Source of the DNA: Luteimonas salinisoli
GTDB taxonomy: Bacteria; Pseudomonadota; Gammaproteobacteria; Xanthomonadales; Xanthomonadaceae
Length of the DNA: 45,315 nt
Assembly: GCF_013425525.1 (NCBI RefSeq)
Contig: NZ_JACCKA010000010.1
Span: 1-45,315, forward strand
Reading direction: 5' to 3'
Shown here piece after piece: positions 35,767 to 44,826 of this stretch. A model generated the notes under the pieces. That model made no database searches. It was not told where the DNA came from and saw nothing but the letters and a program-made list of their open reading frames with translations. The position numbers and the translations under genes were made by a program. The first letter of the stretch is position 1; every line of letters begins with the position of its first letter.

Positions 35767-38273
35767 AATCGCCATTGCCCCGGTGGCGGCGCGCCGCCGC
35801 CGTCCTGATCGGCCTGTGCGCGCTGCTGGCGGTCCCGGCCTGGGCCGCCGTCGACCCCGACGACCTGCTGCCGGTCGACGAAGCGTTCGTCCTGGACGCG
35901 CGGGCGCCGACGCGCGAACGCGTCGAGATCCGCTTCCGGGTCGCCGACGGCTACTACCTGTACCGGCACCGCATGGCGGCAGCGGCCGACGGCTTCGACG
36001 GCGCGGGCCTGCAGCTGCCCGACGGCAAGCGCCATGTCGACGAGTTCTTCGGCGAGGTGGAGACCTACCGCGGCACGGTGACCGCGGTGCTGGAGGGCGG
36101 CGCCCCGGCCGGCGCCTCCGCGCTGTCGCTGGAGGTGAAGTTCCAGGGCTGCGCCGACATCGGCGTGTGCTATCCGCCGCAGGCGCGCACCCTGCGCGTT
36201 CCCCTGCCTGCCGCGGACGCCGGCCCCGGCGGGGCGGACGGCGACGGGCGCCTGGCGGCGCTCGGCCGTGCCCTGGGCGCGGGCGCGAGAAACGTGCTCC
36301 CCGTCCTCGACGGGACCGCCTCGCAGCCGCTGCCGCCGGAGCGGGCGTTCGGCTTCGAGGCGATCGCCGCCGACGGCGACACCATCCTGATGCGCTTCAC
36401 CCCGGCACCCGGCTACTACCTCTACCGCGACCGCAGCGAGTTCGGGATCGAGGGCGCCGCGGGCATCGCCGCGGGGTCGCCGCGCTGGCCGGCCGGCACC
36501 GGCCATCGCGACGAGTACTTCGGCGAGGTGGTGGTGTATTTCGACCAGGTGCACGTGCCACTGCCGCTGCGCCGCGACCATGGCGATGCCGCCGAGGTCG
36601 TGCTCGTCGCGACCTTCCAGGGCTGCCAGGACGAGGGCATCTGCTACCCGCCGATGACCCGCAGGGCGACGGTGGCGCTGCCGGGCAGCGCCGCCGGCGC
36701 GGCGGGAATGCCCCCGTCTGGGGCGGCAGCGCCCGCGACGGCGGCATCGGCCGCGGCGACGGAAGCGGCCCCTGCCCCTGCTCCTGCCCCTGCCCCGGAC
36801 CCGGCCGCGATCGCGGACGCGGCGGCCCCCGCGGGATCCGGCGCCGCGGCCGATGCGGAGGGAACCACTCCCTGGACCGCCGCAGCCGACGCGGAGGAAG
36901 CCGCTCCCTCGACCGTCGCGGCCGGCGGTGCCGCGGGCGACGCTCCGCGGTCCGGCGCAGACGCAGCGGAGCTCGCCGACGACAGCCGGCTGGCCGCGGC
37001 CCTGGCCGGGCCCGACCGCCTGCTGGCCCTGCTCGGCTTCCTCGGCGCCGGGCTGCTGCTGGCATTCACCCCCTGCGTGCTGCCGATGATCCCGATCCTG
37101 TCGGGGCTGATCGCCGGCGCCGGCACCCGCCTGGGTACCGGCCGGGCGCTGCTGCTCTCGTTCGTCTACGTGTTCGCCAACGCACTGGTGTTCACCGCGG
37201 CCGGGGTGGTCGCGGCGCTGCTCGGCGCCAACCTGCAGATCGCGTTCCAGACCCCCTGGGTGATCGTGCTGTTCGCGCTGCTGTTCGTGGCGCTGGCGCT
37301 GTCGCAGTTCGGACTGTACGAACTGCAGCTGCCAGCGGCGGTGCGTGCGCGGCTGGGAGCGCTCAGCGACCGCCAGCGCGGCGGTTCGCTGCCCGGGGTG
37401 GCCGCGATGGGGGCGCTGTCGGCCCTCATCGTCGGGCCCTGCGTGGCGCCGCCGCTGGCCGCCGCCGTGCTCTACATCGGCGAGACCGGCGACCCGGTCT
37501 TCGGGGGCGCCGCGCTGTTCCTGCTGGCGATGGGCATGGGCCTGCCGCTGCTCGCCTTCGGAGTGGCCGCCGGGCGCGGCCTGCCCACCAGCGGCCCCTG
37601 GATGGTGGCGGTGCAGCGGGTGTTCGGGATGGTGTTCCTGGGTCTGGCGGTGTGGATGCTGTCGCGCATCGTTCCCGGGCCGGCGACGTTGGCGCTGTAC
37701 GGGCTGCTGGCGCTGGGCGCTGCGGCCTGGGCCTTCTCGGCGCACCACCAGACCCCGCGCGCGCGCCTGCTGGCGCGCTACGCCGGCATGGTGCTGGCGG
37801 TGGTGGGCGCGGCGCAGCTGTTCGGCGCCCTGGCCGGAAGCCACGACCCGCTGCGGCCCCTGGCCGGCGCGCTGGGCGGCCCCCAGGGGCAGGCGCAACT
37901 GCCGTTCCGGACGATCAAGACCGTCGCCGACCTCGACCGCGAACTCGCCGCCGCGCAGGCGGCCGGGCAGCCGCTGATGTTCGACTTCTATGCGGACTGG
38001 TGCGTGTCCTGCAAGGAAATGGAGAAGTACACCTTCACCGAGCCCGAGGTGCACCGGGCGCTGGCCGGGTTCGTACTGCTCAAGGCCGACGTGACCGCCA
38101 ACGACGCCGACGACCAGGCGCTGATGCAGCGTTTCGGCATCGTCGGGCCGCCGGCGACGCTGTTCTTCGTCGAGGGCGCCGAGCGCCGCGCGCTGCGCCT
38201 GTTCGGGTTCGAGAAGGCGCCGCTGTTCGCAGCGCGCGCGCGCCGCGCCGCGCCGGTGGCGGAGGCGCGCTGA
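35763..38273 (+). CDS. dsbD: Thiol:disulfide interchange protein DsbD with duplicated alpha domain
   Basis: The 836-residue protein carries electrons from cytoplasmic thioredoxin to the periplasm. A signal peptide (to about 28) is followed by two DsbD-alpha-like domains: the first with C130 and C136 (FQGCADIGVCYPP), the second with C289 and C295 (FQGCQDEGICYPP). A Pro/Ala-rich linker (about 308-410) leads to eight hydrophobic segments containing FTPCVLPMIPILSGL and GPCVAPPLAAAVLYIGE. The C-terminal thioredoxin domain has DFYADWCVSCKEME (Cys near 747 and 750). E. coli DsbD has one alpha domain in about 565 residues, so this is an enlarged form. Translation starts at TTG 35763, overlapping the cutA stop, and the next gene overlaps its end. 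Confidence 0.93.
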   Translation: MKSPLPRWRRAAAVLIGLCALLAVPAWAAVDPDDLLPVDEAFVLDARAPTRERVEIRFRVADGYYLYRHRMAAAADGFDGAGLQLPDGKRHVDEFFGEVETYRGTVTAVLEGGAPAGASALSLEVKFQGCADIGVCYPPQARTLRVPLPAADAGPGGADGDGRLAALGRALGAGARNVLPVLDGTASQPLPPERAFGFEAIAADGDTILMRFTPAPGYYLYRDRSEFGIEGAAGIAAGSPRWPAGTGHRDEYFGEVVVYFDQVHVPLPLRRDHGDAAEVVLVATFQGCQDEGICYPPMTRRATVALPGSAAGAAGMPPSGAAAPATAASAAATEAAPAPAPAPAPDPAAIADAAAPAGSGAAADAEGTTPWTAAADAEEAAPSTVAAGGAAGDAPRSGADAAELADDSRLAAALAGPDRLLALLGFLGAGLLLAFTPCVLPMIPILSGLIAGAGTRLGTGRALLLSFVYVFANALVFTAAGVVAALLGANLQIAFQTPWVIVLFALLFVALALSQFGLYELQLPAAVRARLGALSDRQRGGSLPGVAAMGALSALIVGPCVAPPLAAAVLYIGETGDPVFGGAALFLLAMGMGLPLLAFGVAAGRGLPTSGPWMVAVQRVFGMVFLGLAVWMLSRIVPGPATLALYGLLALGAAAWAFSAHHQTPRARLLARYAGMVLAVVGAAQLFGALAGSHDPLRPLAGALGGPQGQAQLPFRTIKTVADLDRELAAAQAAGQPLMFDFYADWCVSCKEMEKYTFTEPEVHRALAGFVLLKADVTANDADDQALMQRFGIVGPPATLFFVEGAERRALRLFGFEKAPLFAARARRAAPVAEAR

Positions 38274-38869
38274 TGCGCGGCGCGACCAAGGTGGTGCTGG
38301 TGGCGCTGGCCGCCGGCGCGCTGGGCGTGGCGGCCAGCCTGCTGATCGGCGGTCCGGGGCCGCTGCTGCGCACCGAGCCGGGCCAGCGCCTTGCGCAGCG
38401 GCTGCTGCAGGCCAACGCGCCGCCGCCGCCCGGGGGCGTGGCGGTGGCCGAGCGCGGCGGGCAGGTCCCGGTCTTCTCCGTGGCGGCCCTGGACGGGGGG
38501 CAGTGGGTCCTGCCCGGCGATTTCGCCGGGCGCCCGCTGCTGGTGAACGTGTGGGCCAGCTGGTGTGGCCCGTGCATCGAGGAAATGCCCGAACTGGACC
38601 GCTACGCCCGCGCCCAGGCCGGGGCCGGGACCCGGGTGCTGGGCATCGCGCTGGACGACGCGGACGCGGTGCGCGGTTTCCTCGAACGGGTGCCGGTGTC
38701 CTACCCGCTTGCGATCGACACGCCCGGCAATGCCGACGCCGGCGTCCGCCTGGGCAACCCGCGCGGCGTGCTGCCCTACTCGGTGCTGGTCTCGGCGGAC
38801 GGCCGCGTGCTCAAGCAGCGGATCGGCCCGTTCGAGCACGGCGAGATCGAAGCCTGGGCGCAGCATTGA
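38273..38869 (+). CDS. TlpA/ResA-like membrane-anchored thioredoxin
   Basis: The 198-residue protein has an N-terminal anchor (KVVLVALAAGALGVAASLLI) and a periplasmic thioredoxin fold with VNVWASWCGPCIEEMPEL, giving the redox pair C98 and C101. The cis-Pro loop is probably GVLPYSVLV. Such proteins reduce specific periplasmic disulfides, for example in cytochrome c maturation, using electrons from DsbD. The gene overlaps dsbD by one base (TGATG), so DsbD is its likely electron donor. Confidence 0.92.
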   Translation: MRGATKVVLVALAAGALGVAASLLIGGPGPLLRTEPGQRLAQRLLQANAPPPPGGVAVAERGGQVPVFSVAALDGGQWVLPGDFAGRPLLVNVWASWCGPCIEEMPELDRYARAQAGAGTRVLGIALDDADAVRGFLERVPVSYPLAIDTPGNADAGVRLGNPRGVLPYSVLVSADGRVLKQRIGPFEHGEIEAWAQH

Positions 38870-38914
38870 TCGGCACGCCCTCGTCGCGCGGCCGCACTGC
38901 CCCCGAAGCCCCCT

Positions 38915-39027
38915 CGTAGAGCCGAGCTTGCTCGGCTGCGCAAGCCTCCGAAGCCCCTCGTAGAGCCGAGCTTGCTCGGCTGCGCGCCCCCCGAAGCCCA
39001 GAGCAGCGGAGCAAGCTCCGCTCTACG
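38915..39027. repeat. Three REP-type palindromes of the GTAGAGC family
   Basis: GTAGAGCCGAGCTTGCTCGG occurs in the same direction at 38916 and 38960, and a related inverted unit, AGCGGAGCAAGCTCCGCTCT ending in ACG, spans 39005-39027. Each forms a hairpin around AGCTTGCT or its equivalent. The direct pair plus one inverted copy is the arrangement of REP clusters in Xanthomonadaceae. The cluster fills much of the spacer after the tlpA-like gene and could end or stabilise its transcript. Confidence 0.85.
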
Positions 39028-39094
39028 GAATGCGGGCCGCGCCGGCGGCACGACCCCGAGGGGGCCGGATCAGAAACTCAAACAACCGCTTAAA

Positions 39095-39113
39095 TTCGCC
39101 GAAGATCGGCGAA
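39095..39113. promoter_or_regulatory. Palindromic site upstream of aroQ
   Basis: TTCGCCGA-AGA-TCGGCGAA is a perfect eight-base inverted repeat with a three-base centre. It directly follows TTAAAT (39090-39095), a possible -10 box for aroQ 75 bases further on. No good -35 is seen. It could be a repressor site for the aroQ-acc operon or a leader hairpin. Confidence 0.45.
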
Positions 39114-39169
39114 CTGGACAGCAAACGGCGGTTGTCGCAGACTGCGCGCCTGTTTGTGCCGGTCCCCGC

Positions 39170-39619
39170 ATGGCCCGATTACTGCTCCTGCATGGCCCCA
39201 ACCTCAACCTGCTCGGCACCCGCGAGCCGGAGGTGTATGGGCGCATCACCCTGGCGGAGATCGATGCGGACCTCTCGGGCCGCGCCGCCGCCGCCGGGCA
39301 CACTCTGGACTGCCTGCAGTCCAATGCCGAGCACGTCCTGGTCGAACGGGTGCAGGCGGCCCGCGACGACGGTACCGCCTTCGTGCTGATCAATCCCGCG
39401 GCCTTCACCCACACCTCGGTGGCGCTGCGCGATGCCCTGGCCGCGGTGGCGATCCCCTTCATCGAGATTCACCTGTCCAATCCCCACGCCCGCGAACCGT
39501 TCCGCCACACCAGCCATTTCAGTGACCTGGCGGTGGGCGTGGTCAGCGGCTTCGGCGCCGACAGCTACCGATACGCGCTGGACGCGGCGCTGGCGCGCCT
39601 GTCTGGAGCGTCCCGATGA
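39170..39619 (+). CDS. aroQ: Type II 3-dehydroquinate dehydratase
   Basis: The 149-residue cytoplasmic enzyme dehydrates 3-dehydroquinate to 3-dehydroshikimate in the shikimate pathway. Family blocks are [20 protein letters not shown] (Arg and Tyr of the lid loop), [35 protein letters not shown], and [19 protein letters not shown] with the catalytic His. Length is normal for the dodecameric class. It heads the aroQ-accB order common in gammaproteobacteria. The ATG at 39170 is required, since family homology begins at residue 3. Confidence 0.97.
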   Translation: MARLLLLHGPNLNLLGTREPEVYGRITLAEIDADLSGRAAAAGHTLDCLQSNAEHVLVERVQAARDDGTAFVLINPAAFTHTSVALRDALAAVAIPFIEIHLSNPHAREPFRHTSHFSDLAVGVVSGFGADSYRYALDAALARLSGASR

Positions 39620-39732
39620 CCGGCGCGAGACGACGGATACCCGCGCCGGCGCTGGCCGCCGTCCAGGCCGCGCTCGCTGCCGCCATCGACTGAAACGCGC
39701 CACTCCCCGACCAACGAACCACGAGGCCCGCC

Positions 39733-40224
39733 ATGGACCTGCGCAAAATCAAGAAGCTGATCGACCTGCTGGAAGAGTCGAACCTCTCCGAGATCGAGAT
39801 CAAGGAAGGCGAGGAGTCGGTGCGGCTGTCGCGCGTGCTCACCGGCGCGCCGGTCGCCTATGCCCCGGCTGCCGCGGCGCCGCCGGCCCCGGTGCGCAGC
39901 GAGGTGGCGATGCCGATGCAGTCGCCGGTCGAGGCCGCGACCGGCGGCCGCGCGCCGTCCGAGACCGGCGGAGGCGAGCCGGCGCCCGACGGCCATACCG
40001 TCAAGTCGCCGATGGTCGGCACCTACTACGCCTCGCCCGCTCCGGACAAGCCCGCCTTCGTCAGCGTCGGCCAGAGCGTCAAGGCCGGCGAGACCCTGGG
40101 CATCATCGAGGCGATGAAGATGTTCAACCCGATCGAGGCCGACGTCTCCGGCACCGTGCTTGCGATCCTCTGCGAGAGCGGTCAGCCGGTGGAGTTCGAC
40201 CAGCCGCTGTTCGTGATCGGCTGA
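39733..40224 (+). CDS. accB: Biotin carboxyl carrier protein of acetyl-CoA carboxylase
   Basis: The 163-residue protein carries the biotin that moves a carboxyl group between biotin carboxylase and carboxyltransferase in fatty-acid synthesis. The N-terminal [20 protein letters not shown] is typical, an Ala/Pro linker covers about 40-85, and the biotinyl domain has the target Lys129 in [11 protein letters not shown]. It ends FDQPLFVIG. It lies 113 bases after aroQ. The usual partner accC is displaced by 440 bases because of an inserted gene. Confidence 0.98.
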   Translation: MDLRKIKKLIDLLEESNLSEIEIKEGEESVRLSRVLTGAPVAYAPAAAAPPAPVRSEVAMPMQSPVEAATGGRAPSETGGGEPAPDGHTVKSPMVGTYYASPAPDKPAFVSVGQSVKAGETLGIIEAMKMFNPIEADVSGTVLAILCESGQPVEFDQPLFVIG

Positions 40225-40230
40225 AGAGCC

Positions 40231-40664
40231 GGGAATCGGGAATGGAGAATCGGGAATCGTCAAAGCGTCCGCACGAACGCCTGGACGCCTGGCGGGATTC
40301 GATGGATCTCGTCGAGGCTGTCTATACGTTGACGGCGTCGCTTCCCCAGTCCGAACGCTTCGGCCTCACGGCGCAGATACGCCGTTCGGCCGTGAGCATC
40401 CCTTCGAACATTGCCGAAGGCGCCGCGCGGCGGTCCACTCCCGACTATCTGCGCTTTCTGTCGATCGCTCGCGGATCCCTCGCGGAACTCGACACCCAGA
40501 TGAAGATCGCGGAACGCGTCGGTTATCTCGATTCGAGCCGGAGCCTGGAGGAGCGCATCGACATGGTCTTCGCGAAACTCACGGCCCTGATGAATGCCCT
40601 GTCCCGACGAGAGCCCCAGCCATGACTGCTCTTACCCATTCCCGATTCCCGACTCCCAATTCCC
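40231..40664. mobile_element. GGGAATCG-bounded element carrying a four-helix-bundle gene
   Basis: The left end (40231-40267) reads GGGAATCGGGAATGG, AGAATCGGGAATC, then GTCAAAGCG. The right end (40635-40664) is the inverse array CCATTCCCGATTCCCG, ACTCCCAATTCCC. Between them is one gene. The left array supplies the start codon and first residues of the cargo, and the right array runs directly into the accC ATG. A sibling without cargo lies between groES and groEL. No transposase is present, so mobility must come from elsewhere. Confidence 0.65.
40242..40625 (+). CDS. Four-helix-bundle protein (23S rRNA intervening-sequence family)
   Basis: The 127-residue protein belongs to the S23/IVP four-helix-bundle family: ERLDAWRDSMDLVEAVYTLT near the start, FGLTAQIRRSAVSIPSNIAE (the family signature, about 48-67), and a helical remainder (FLSIARGSLAELDTQMKIAE). 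Members are encoded in 23S rRNA intervening sequences or near repeats, and the Avd protein of diversity-generating retroelements has the same fold. Function is unknown. ATG 40242 lies within the GGGAAT repeat, so the first residues (MENRES) are repeat-encoded. It is on the operon strand between accB and accC, where no gene is normally found. Confidence 0.88.
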   Translation: MENRESSKRPHERLDAWRDSMDLVEAVYTLTASLPQSERFGLTAQIRRSAVSIPSNIAEGAARRSTPDYLRFLSIARGSLAELDTQMKIAERVGYLDSSRSLEERIDMVFAKLTALMNALSRREPQP

Positions 40665-42032
40665 ATGCTTGACAAAGTCGTTATCGCCAACCGCGGCGAA
40701 ATCGCCCTGCGCATCCTGCGCGCCTGCCATGCGCTCGGCATCCGCACGGTCGCGGTGCACTCGACCGTGGACCGCAACCTCAAGCACGTGGCCATGGCCG
40801 ACGAGTCGGTCTGCATCGGCCCGGCGCCCTCGGCGCAGAGTTACCTGGACATGCCGGCGATCATCGCCGCGGCCGAGGTGACCGACGCGCAGGCCATCCA
40901 CCCCGGCTACGGCTTCCTCAGCGAGAACGCCGACTTCGCCGAGCGCGTGGAGCAGTCCGGCTTCGTGTTCATCGGCCCGAAGGCCGCGACCATCCGCCTG
41001 ATGGGCGACAAGGTCGAGGCGATCCGGGCGATGAAGGAGGCCGGCGTGCCCTGCGTGCCCGGCAGCGGCGGCCCGCTCGGCGACGATGCCGAGACCAACA
41101 TCGGCATCGCCCGCGACATCGGCTATCCGGTGATCGTCAAGGCCGCCGGCGGCGGCGGCGGGCGCGGCATGCGCGTGGTGCACACCGAGGCGGCGCTGGC
41201 CGCCGCGATCTCCACGACCAAGCAGGAAGCCAAGGCAGCGTTCGGCAACGACATGGTCTACATGGAGAAGTTCCTCGAGAACCCCCGCCACGTCGAGATC
41301 CAGGTGCTGGCCGACGGCCAGGGCAACGCCATCCACCTGGGCGAGCGCGACTGCTCGATGCAGCGCCGCCACCAGAAGGTGGTGGAGGAGGCCCCCGCGC
41401 CGGGCATCAGCGAGGCGCAGCGCGCGGAGATCGGCAAGGTGTGCGTGGAGGCCTGCCTGCGCATCGGCTACCGCGGCGCCGGGACGTTCGAGTTCCTCTA
41501 CGAGGACGGCCGCTTCTATTTCATCGAAATGAACACCCGCATCCAGGTGGAACACCCGGTCACCGAGATGGTCACCGGCATCGACCTGGTGCGCGAGCAG
41601 CTGCTGATCGCGGCGGGCAGGCCGCTCTCGATCCGGCAGCAGGACGTGGTGCTGCGCGGCCACGCCATCGAATGCCGGATCAACGCCGAGGATCCGGACA
41701 CCTTCATGCCCTCGCCGGGCCTGATCCAGCATTTCCATGCCGCCGGCGGGCCGGGGGTGCGCGTGGACTCGCACATCTACGAGGGCTACCGGGTGCCGGC
41801 CAACTACGACTCGATGATCGGCAAGCTGATCGTTCATGGCGCCGACCGCGAGCAGGCGATCTGCCGGATGCGCGTTGCGCTCAACGAAATGGTCGTCGAC
41901 GGGATCCGCACCAACATCCCGCTGCAGCAGCGGATCATGCGCGACGGCGGCTTCCAGGCCGGCGGCCGCAACATCCACTACCTGGAAAAGCGCCTGGCCG
42001 AGCGCCGCGACAAGTCCCTGTCGATCGGATGA
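40665..42032 (+). CDS. accC: Biotin carboxylase of acetyl-CoA carboxylase
   Basis: The 455-residue ATP-grasp enzyme carboxylates the biotin on AccB, using ATP and bicarbonate. It starts [20 protein letters not shown] and contains [16 protein letters not shown], the Gly-rich ATP loop [15 protein letters not shown] (158-172), and [20 protein letters not shown] near 288. Length equals that of the E. coli enzyme within a few residues. The ATG is fixed by homology, yet the 30 bases before it are the ATTCCC array and hold no purine-rich ribosome-binding site, which is unusual for an essential gene. Confidence 0.98.
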   Translation: MLDKVVIANRGEIALRILRACHALGIRTVAVHSTVDRNLKHVAMADESVCIGPAPSAQSYLDMPAIIAAAEVTDAQAIHPGYGFLSENADFAERVEQSGFVFIGPKAATIRLMGDKVEAIRAMKEAGVPCVPGSGGPLGDDAETNIGIARDIGYPVIVKAAGGGGGRGMRVVHTEAALAAAISTTKQEAKAAFGNDMVYMEKFLENPRHVEIQVLADGQGNAIHLGERDCSMQRRHQKVVEEAPAPGISEAQRAEIGKVCVEACLRIGYRGAGTFEFLYEDGRFYFIEMNTRIQVEHPVTEMVTGIDLVREQLLIAAGRPLSIRQQDVVLRGHAIECRINAEDPDTFMPSPGLIQHFHAAGGPGVRVDSHIYEGYRVPANYDSMIGKLIVHGADREQAICRMRVALNEMVVDGIRTNIPLQQRIMRDGGFQAGGRNIHYLEKRLAERRDKSLSIG

Positions 42033-42041
42033 TGCCCGCCG

Positions 42042-42057
42042 CCGCCGCGCGCGGCGG
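42042..42057. repeat. Perfect 16-bp GC palindrome after accC
   Basis: CCGCCGCGCGCGGCGG is fully self-complementary and fills half of the 34-base gap between the convergent accC and 42067-42504 genes. The identical 16-mer occurs at 44827-44842 after prmA. No T-run follows, so it is at most a weak bidirectional transcript end. Confidence 0.5.
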
Positions 42058-42066
42058 AATTCGCGC

Positions 42067-42504
42067 TCAGCGGAACTCGAGCGCCCCGGGAGCGTCCACC
42101 GGCGCTTCCAGCGGCGTCAGCTGCAGCGCGCCTTCCGGCTCGATGAGTTCCGGGGACGGGACGCGCGTGCCGGGAATTGGCCGCACTCCGGCGGCCGAGG
42201 ACTGGCTGACCACGGTCACGTACTCGCTCGATCCGTCCGGCCACACCACCCGGAAGGTGCTGCCCGGCGGCAGCGACGAGAACGGCGCCCCGCTCTGCGC
42301 GCGGTAGACCGCGGCGATCTGCGCCGCCCCGCTCATCCGCACCTCGGCGGGCGCGTCGACGGTGGTCACCGCGACCCGCGACAGCTCCCGGTAGTTGTCG
42401 TTGAGCGCGTCGATCATCACCCCGGCGGCGGTGACCGAATAGGCGACGAACAGCAGCACCCAGAAATAGAACTTGATCCTGTGCACGAAGCGAACGTTCT
42501 TCAT
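42067..42504 (-). CDS. Unknown single-pass membrane protein
   Basis: The 145-residue protein has a basic start (MKNVRFVHRIKFYF) and one membrane helix (about 12-30, YFWVLLFVAYSVTAAGVMI), so most of it should be periplasmic. The soluble part contains GSTFRVVWPDGSSEYVTVVS, a short beta-rich segment, and a Pro-rich tail. I recognise no family. Its ATG overlaps the stop of the upstream gene by four bases, so the two form a coupled operon and probably act together. Confidence 0.75.
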   Translation of the reverse strand: MKNVRFVHRIKFYFWVLLFVAYSVTAAGVMIDALNDNYRELSRVAVTTVDAPAEVRMSGAAQIAAVYRAQSGAPFSSLPPGSTFRVVWPDGSSEYVTVVSQSSAAGVRPIPGTRVPSPELIEPEGALQLTPLEAPVDAPGALEFR

Positions 42505-43559
42505 TTTTTCACCTCTACATCCCCATCGCCTTCCAGCAGCGAGTCAACCATCTCATCGACGACCTCCGCCCCCCTTCGCGGGATCGCGCCTTCATACACG
42601 AACGTCTCGAAATCCTCGGCCGGGTCCTGCGAACACACCCCGCCGTTGGCGCAGTACTCGGTCATCAGCGACCCCTGGGCGCCGCAGTCCTGCCCCAGCC
42701 TACACGCCGCGAGCTGCCAGGCCAGTTCCGCCAGCTGGTCGCCCGCCACCATGCCGTCGTAGGCGGCATCGCCGCTGGCGAGCACACCCATGGCGGGCGA
42801 GAGCGCCTTGTAGGCCTCCGGGTCGTCGGATCGCTGCACGCGTTCGGCGAGGTCCCGGCGGTAGCCGGCAGCCTCGTCCAGCGGCTCGCCGGCCGCCAGC
42901 AGCGCGGCCTCGGCAGCGAGGCTCCCCGCGCCGGCGGCCTCGCGCTGGCGGACCAGGATGGCGGCCGCGCCCAGGCCGTCGCGGGGACCGAAACGCCCGC
43001 AGCGCCTGCTGACGCGCTCGCGCGCGGCCACCATCGACTCCGAGGTGCGCAGCTTCATGCGTCCGAACAGATCGGTGTCGCCGGCGTAGGCGGCCGGGTC
43101 CCCGGCGTAGGGCGCGCAGTATTCGTAGACACGGCTGACCAGCCAGATCGCCTCGGGATCGCCGGCGCGCGCCGCCGGCAGCAGCGCCTGCAGATAGGCA
43201 TGAAGATCGTCGGCACGCTCGAACGCGCTGCGCAGGGCGTCCCGGCGCGCCTGCGCGACGGAGGCGCCCGTGGCGGGGGCCGGCGGCAGTGCCTGGGCGG
43301 ACGGCGCGGAACCGCCTGCAGGCGGCGTCCGGGAGTCGGCGATTTCCGCGTCGTCCGCGCCGTCCGGGCCGGCGCCGGGCGTTGGCGCCTCTTGTCCGCG
43401 CAGCCACAGCGCCAGCCCGGTCAGCAGCGCCAGCGCGGCGAGGACGGTCAGCAGCTTGCTGGGCGGTGGGCTGGCGGCGGGCATCTGCAGGGCTGTCCAC
43501 GGCATCCGGGGCGGCCGCTCCCGCGCCCGGTATGCCGTTGTCGTCAGCATCCCGGACAT
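42501..43559 (-). CDS. Unknown anchored periplasmic helical protein
   Basis: The 352-residue protein has a cytoplasmic lead of about 35 residues, one membrane helix (LLTVLAALALLTGLALWL), a Pro/Ala linker, and a helical periplasmic domain (about 100-352) with six Cys, as in RVYEYCAPYAGD, RRCGRFGP, ACRLGQDCGAQ and YCANGGVCSQD. These probably form disulfides, and the repeated helical pairs suggest a Sel1/TPR-like fold, although no clear match is seen. ATG 43559 is kept because GAGGAAA lies seven bases upstream. It is translationally coupled to the next gene. The 258-base divergent spacer to prmA shows no further gene. Confidence 0.75.
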   Translation of the reverse strand: MSGMLTTTAYRARERPPRMPWTALQMPAASPPPSKLLTVLAALALLTGLALWLRGQEAPTPGAGPDGADDAEIADSRTPPAGGSAPSAQALPPAPATGASVAQARRDALRSAFERADDLHAYLQALLPAARAGDPEAIWLVSRVYEYCAPYAGDPAAYAGDTDLFGRMKLRTSESMVAARERVSRRCGRFGPRDGLGAAAILVRQREAAGAGSLAAEAALLAAGEPLDEAAGYRRDLAERVQRSDDPEAYKALSPAMGVLASGDAAYDGMVAGDQLAELAWQLAACRLGQDCGAQGSLMTEYCANGGVCSQDPAEDFETFVYEGAIPRRGAEVVDEMVDSLLEGDGDVEVKK

Positions 43560-43817
43560 GGGTCGGTTTCCTCGCTGCGCATCACCGGATCGGTCTCCTG
43601 CGCCGGTACCGACGCACCAGATGACCGGCGCGCGAGGAGCGGCCGATCGACGAGGCCCGAGACGCGGCCGACAACACGCCCGCGCACGGGCCTCGCGCGC
43701 CCATCTTAGTGGAACCGCACCGCGGGTGCCCAGCCGCGCGCCGGTTCCGCGACGGCGCGCACTTTACGCCCGCAGCTGCGCACCGCAACATGCGTCCAGC
43801 CCACCTGCGCGGATCCC

Positions 43818-44741
43818 ATGCCGTATCTGGAATTGTCGCTGCGCTGCAGCGAAGCCGAACAACCGCGCTACGAACGCGCCCTGGAGGACGTCGGCGCGCT
43901 GGCCGTGACCATGGTCGATGCCGATGCCGACACCGTCGACGAGCGCGCCATCCTCGAACCCGGGGTGGGCGAAACGCCGCTGTGGAACACGCTGCAGCTG
44001 AGCGCGCTGTTCGCGCACGATGCCGATGCGCTGCTGCTGCTGGCCGCGCTGGAAGCGTTCGATCCCGCCCTCGACTGGACCCGCGCCGGCTTCCGCAACG
44101 TCGAGGACCAGGACTGGGAACGCGCCTGGATGGACCGCTACACGCCGATGCGGTTCGGCGCACGCACCTGGATCGTGCCCTGGAACAGCGAGATGCCGGC
44201 CGGCGCGGACGCCGAGGATGCGGCAGTGGTGCGCCTGGATCCGGGCCTGGCGTTCGGCTCCGGCACCCACCCGACCACCTCGCTGTGCCTGCAGTGGCTC
44301 GACGCGCTCGCCCAGGCCGGCGAGCTGAAGGGCCGCGACGTGCTCGACTACGGCTGTGGCAGCGGCGTGCTGGCACTGGCGGCGCTCAAGCTCGGTGCCG
44401 CCGGCGCGCTCGGTATCGACAACGATCCGCAGGCGCTGCAGGCCAGCAGCGACAACGCCCGCCGCAACGGCGTCGACGCGCGCCTGCTGCTGCGGTCGCC
44501 GCAGCAGGCGCCGGCGGGCGCCTGGCCGGTGGTGGTCGCCAACATCCTCGCCGCGGCGCTCGACGCCCTGGCCGAGGACCTGGCGGCGCGGGTGACGCCG
44601 GGCGGCCGCCTGGCGCTGTCCGGCATCCTCGACGGGCAGCAGGAAGCGCTGCTGCGGCGCTATCGGCCGTGGTTCGAATCGCTGGCGGTCGCGCACGACG
44701 GCGACTGGGTCCGCATCGACGGTGTGCGCCGCCGTGATTGA
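43818..44741 (+). CDS. prmA: Ribosomal protein L11 methyltransferase
   Basis: The 307-residue enzyme trimethylates several amino groups of ribosomal protein L11, using S-adenosylmethionine. The N-terminal substrate-binding domain begins [20 protein letters not shown]. The catalytic Rossmann domain shows [19 protein letters not shown] (about 148-166), the SAM loop [20 protein letters not shown] (175-194), and the [10 protein letters not shown] motif near 238. Length is slightly above E. coli PrmA (293). Placement after accC and before a zinc-ribbon gene is the usual Xanthomonad order. Confidence 0.97.
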   Translation: MPYLELSLRCSEAEQPRYERALEDVGALAVTMVDADADTVDERAILEPGVGETPLWNTLQLSALFAHDADALLLLAALEAFDPALDWTRAGFRNVEDQDWERAWMDRYTPMRFGARTWIVPWNSEMPAGADAEDAAVVRLDPGLAFGSGTHPTTSLCLQWLDALAQAGELKGRDVLDYGCGSGVLALAALKLGAAGALGIDNDPQALQASSDNARRNGVDARLLLRSPQQAPAGAWPVVVANILAAALDALAEDLAARVTPGGRLALSGILDGQQEALLRRYRPWFESLAVAHDGDWVRIDGVRRRD

Positions 44742-44826
44742 ATGCCGCATCGTCCCCATGCGCGCACCTGCCTCCATGCCCTCGCACCTCCCGGCTTCCG
44801 CCCTGCCAGCACCGCGCAGCGCCACG

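Noticed and set aside
40231..40664. A diversity-generating retroelement, because the four-helix-bundle protein resembles Avd
   Set aside because: No reverse transcriptase and no template/variable repeat pair are present in the window, and the flanking arrays are short simple repeats.
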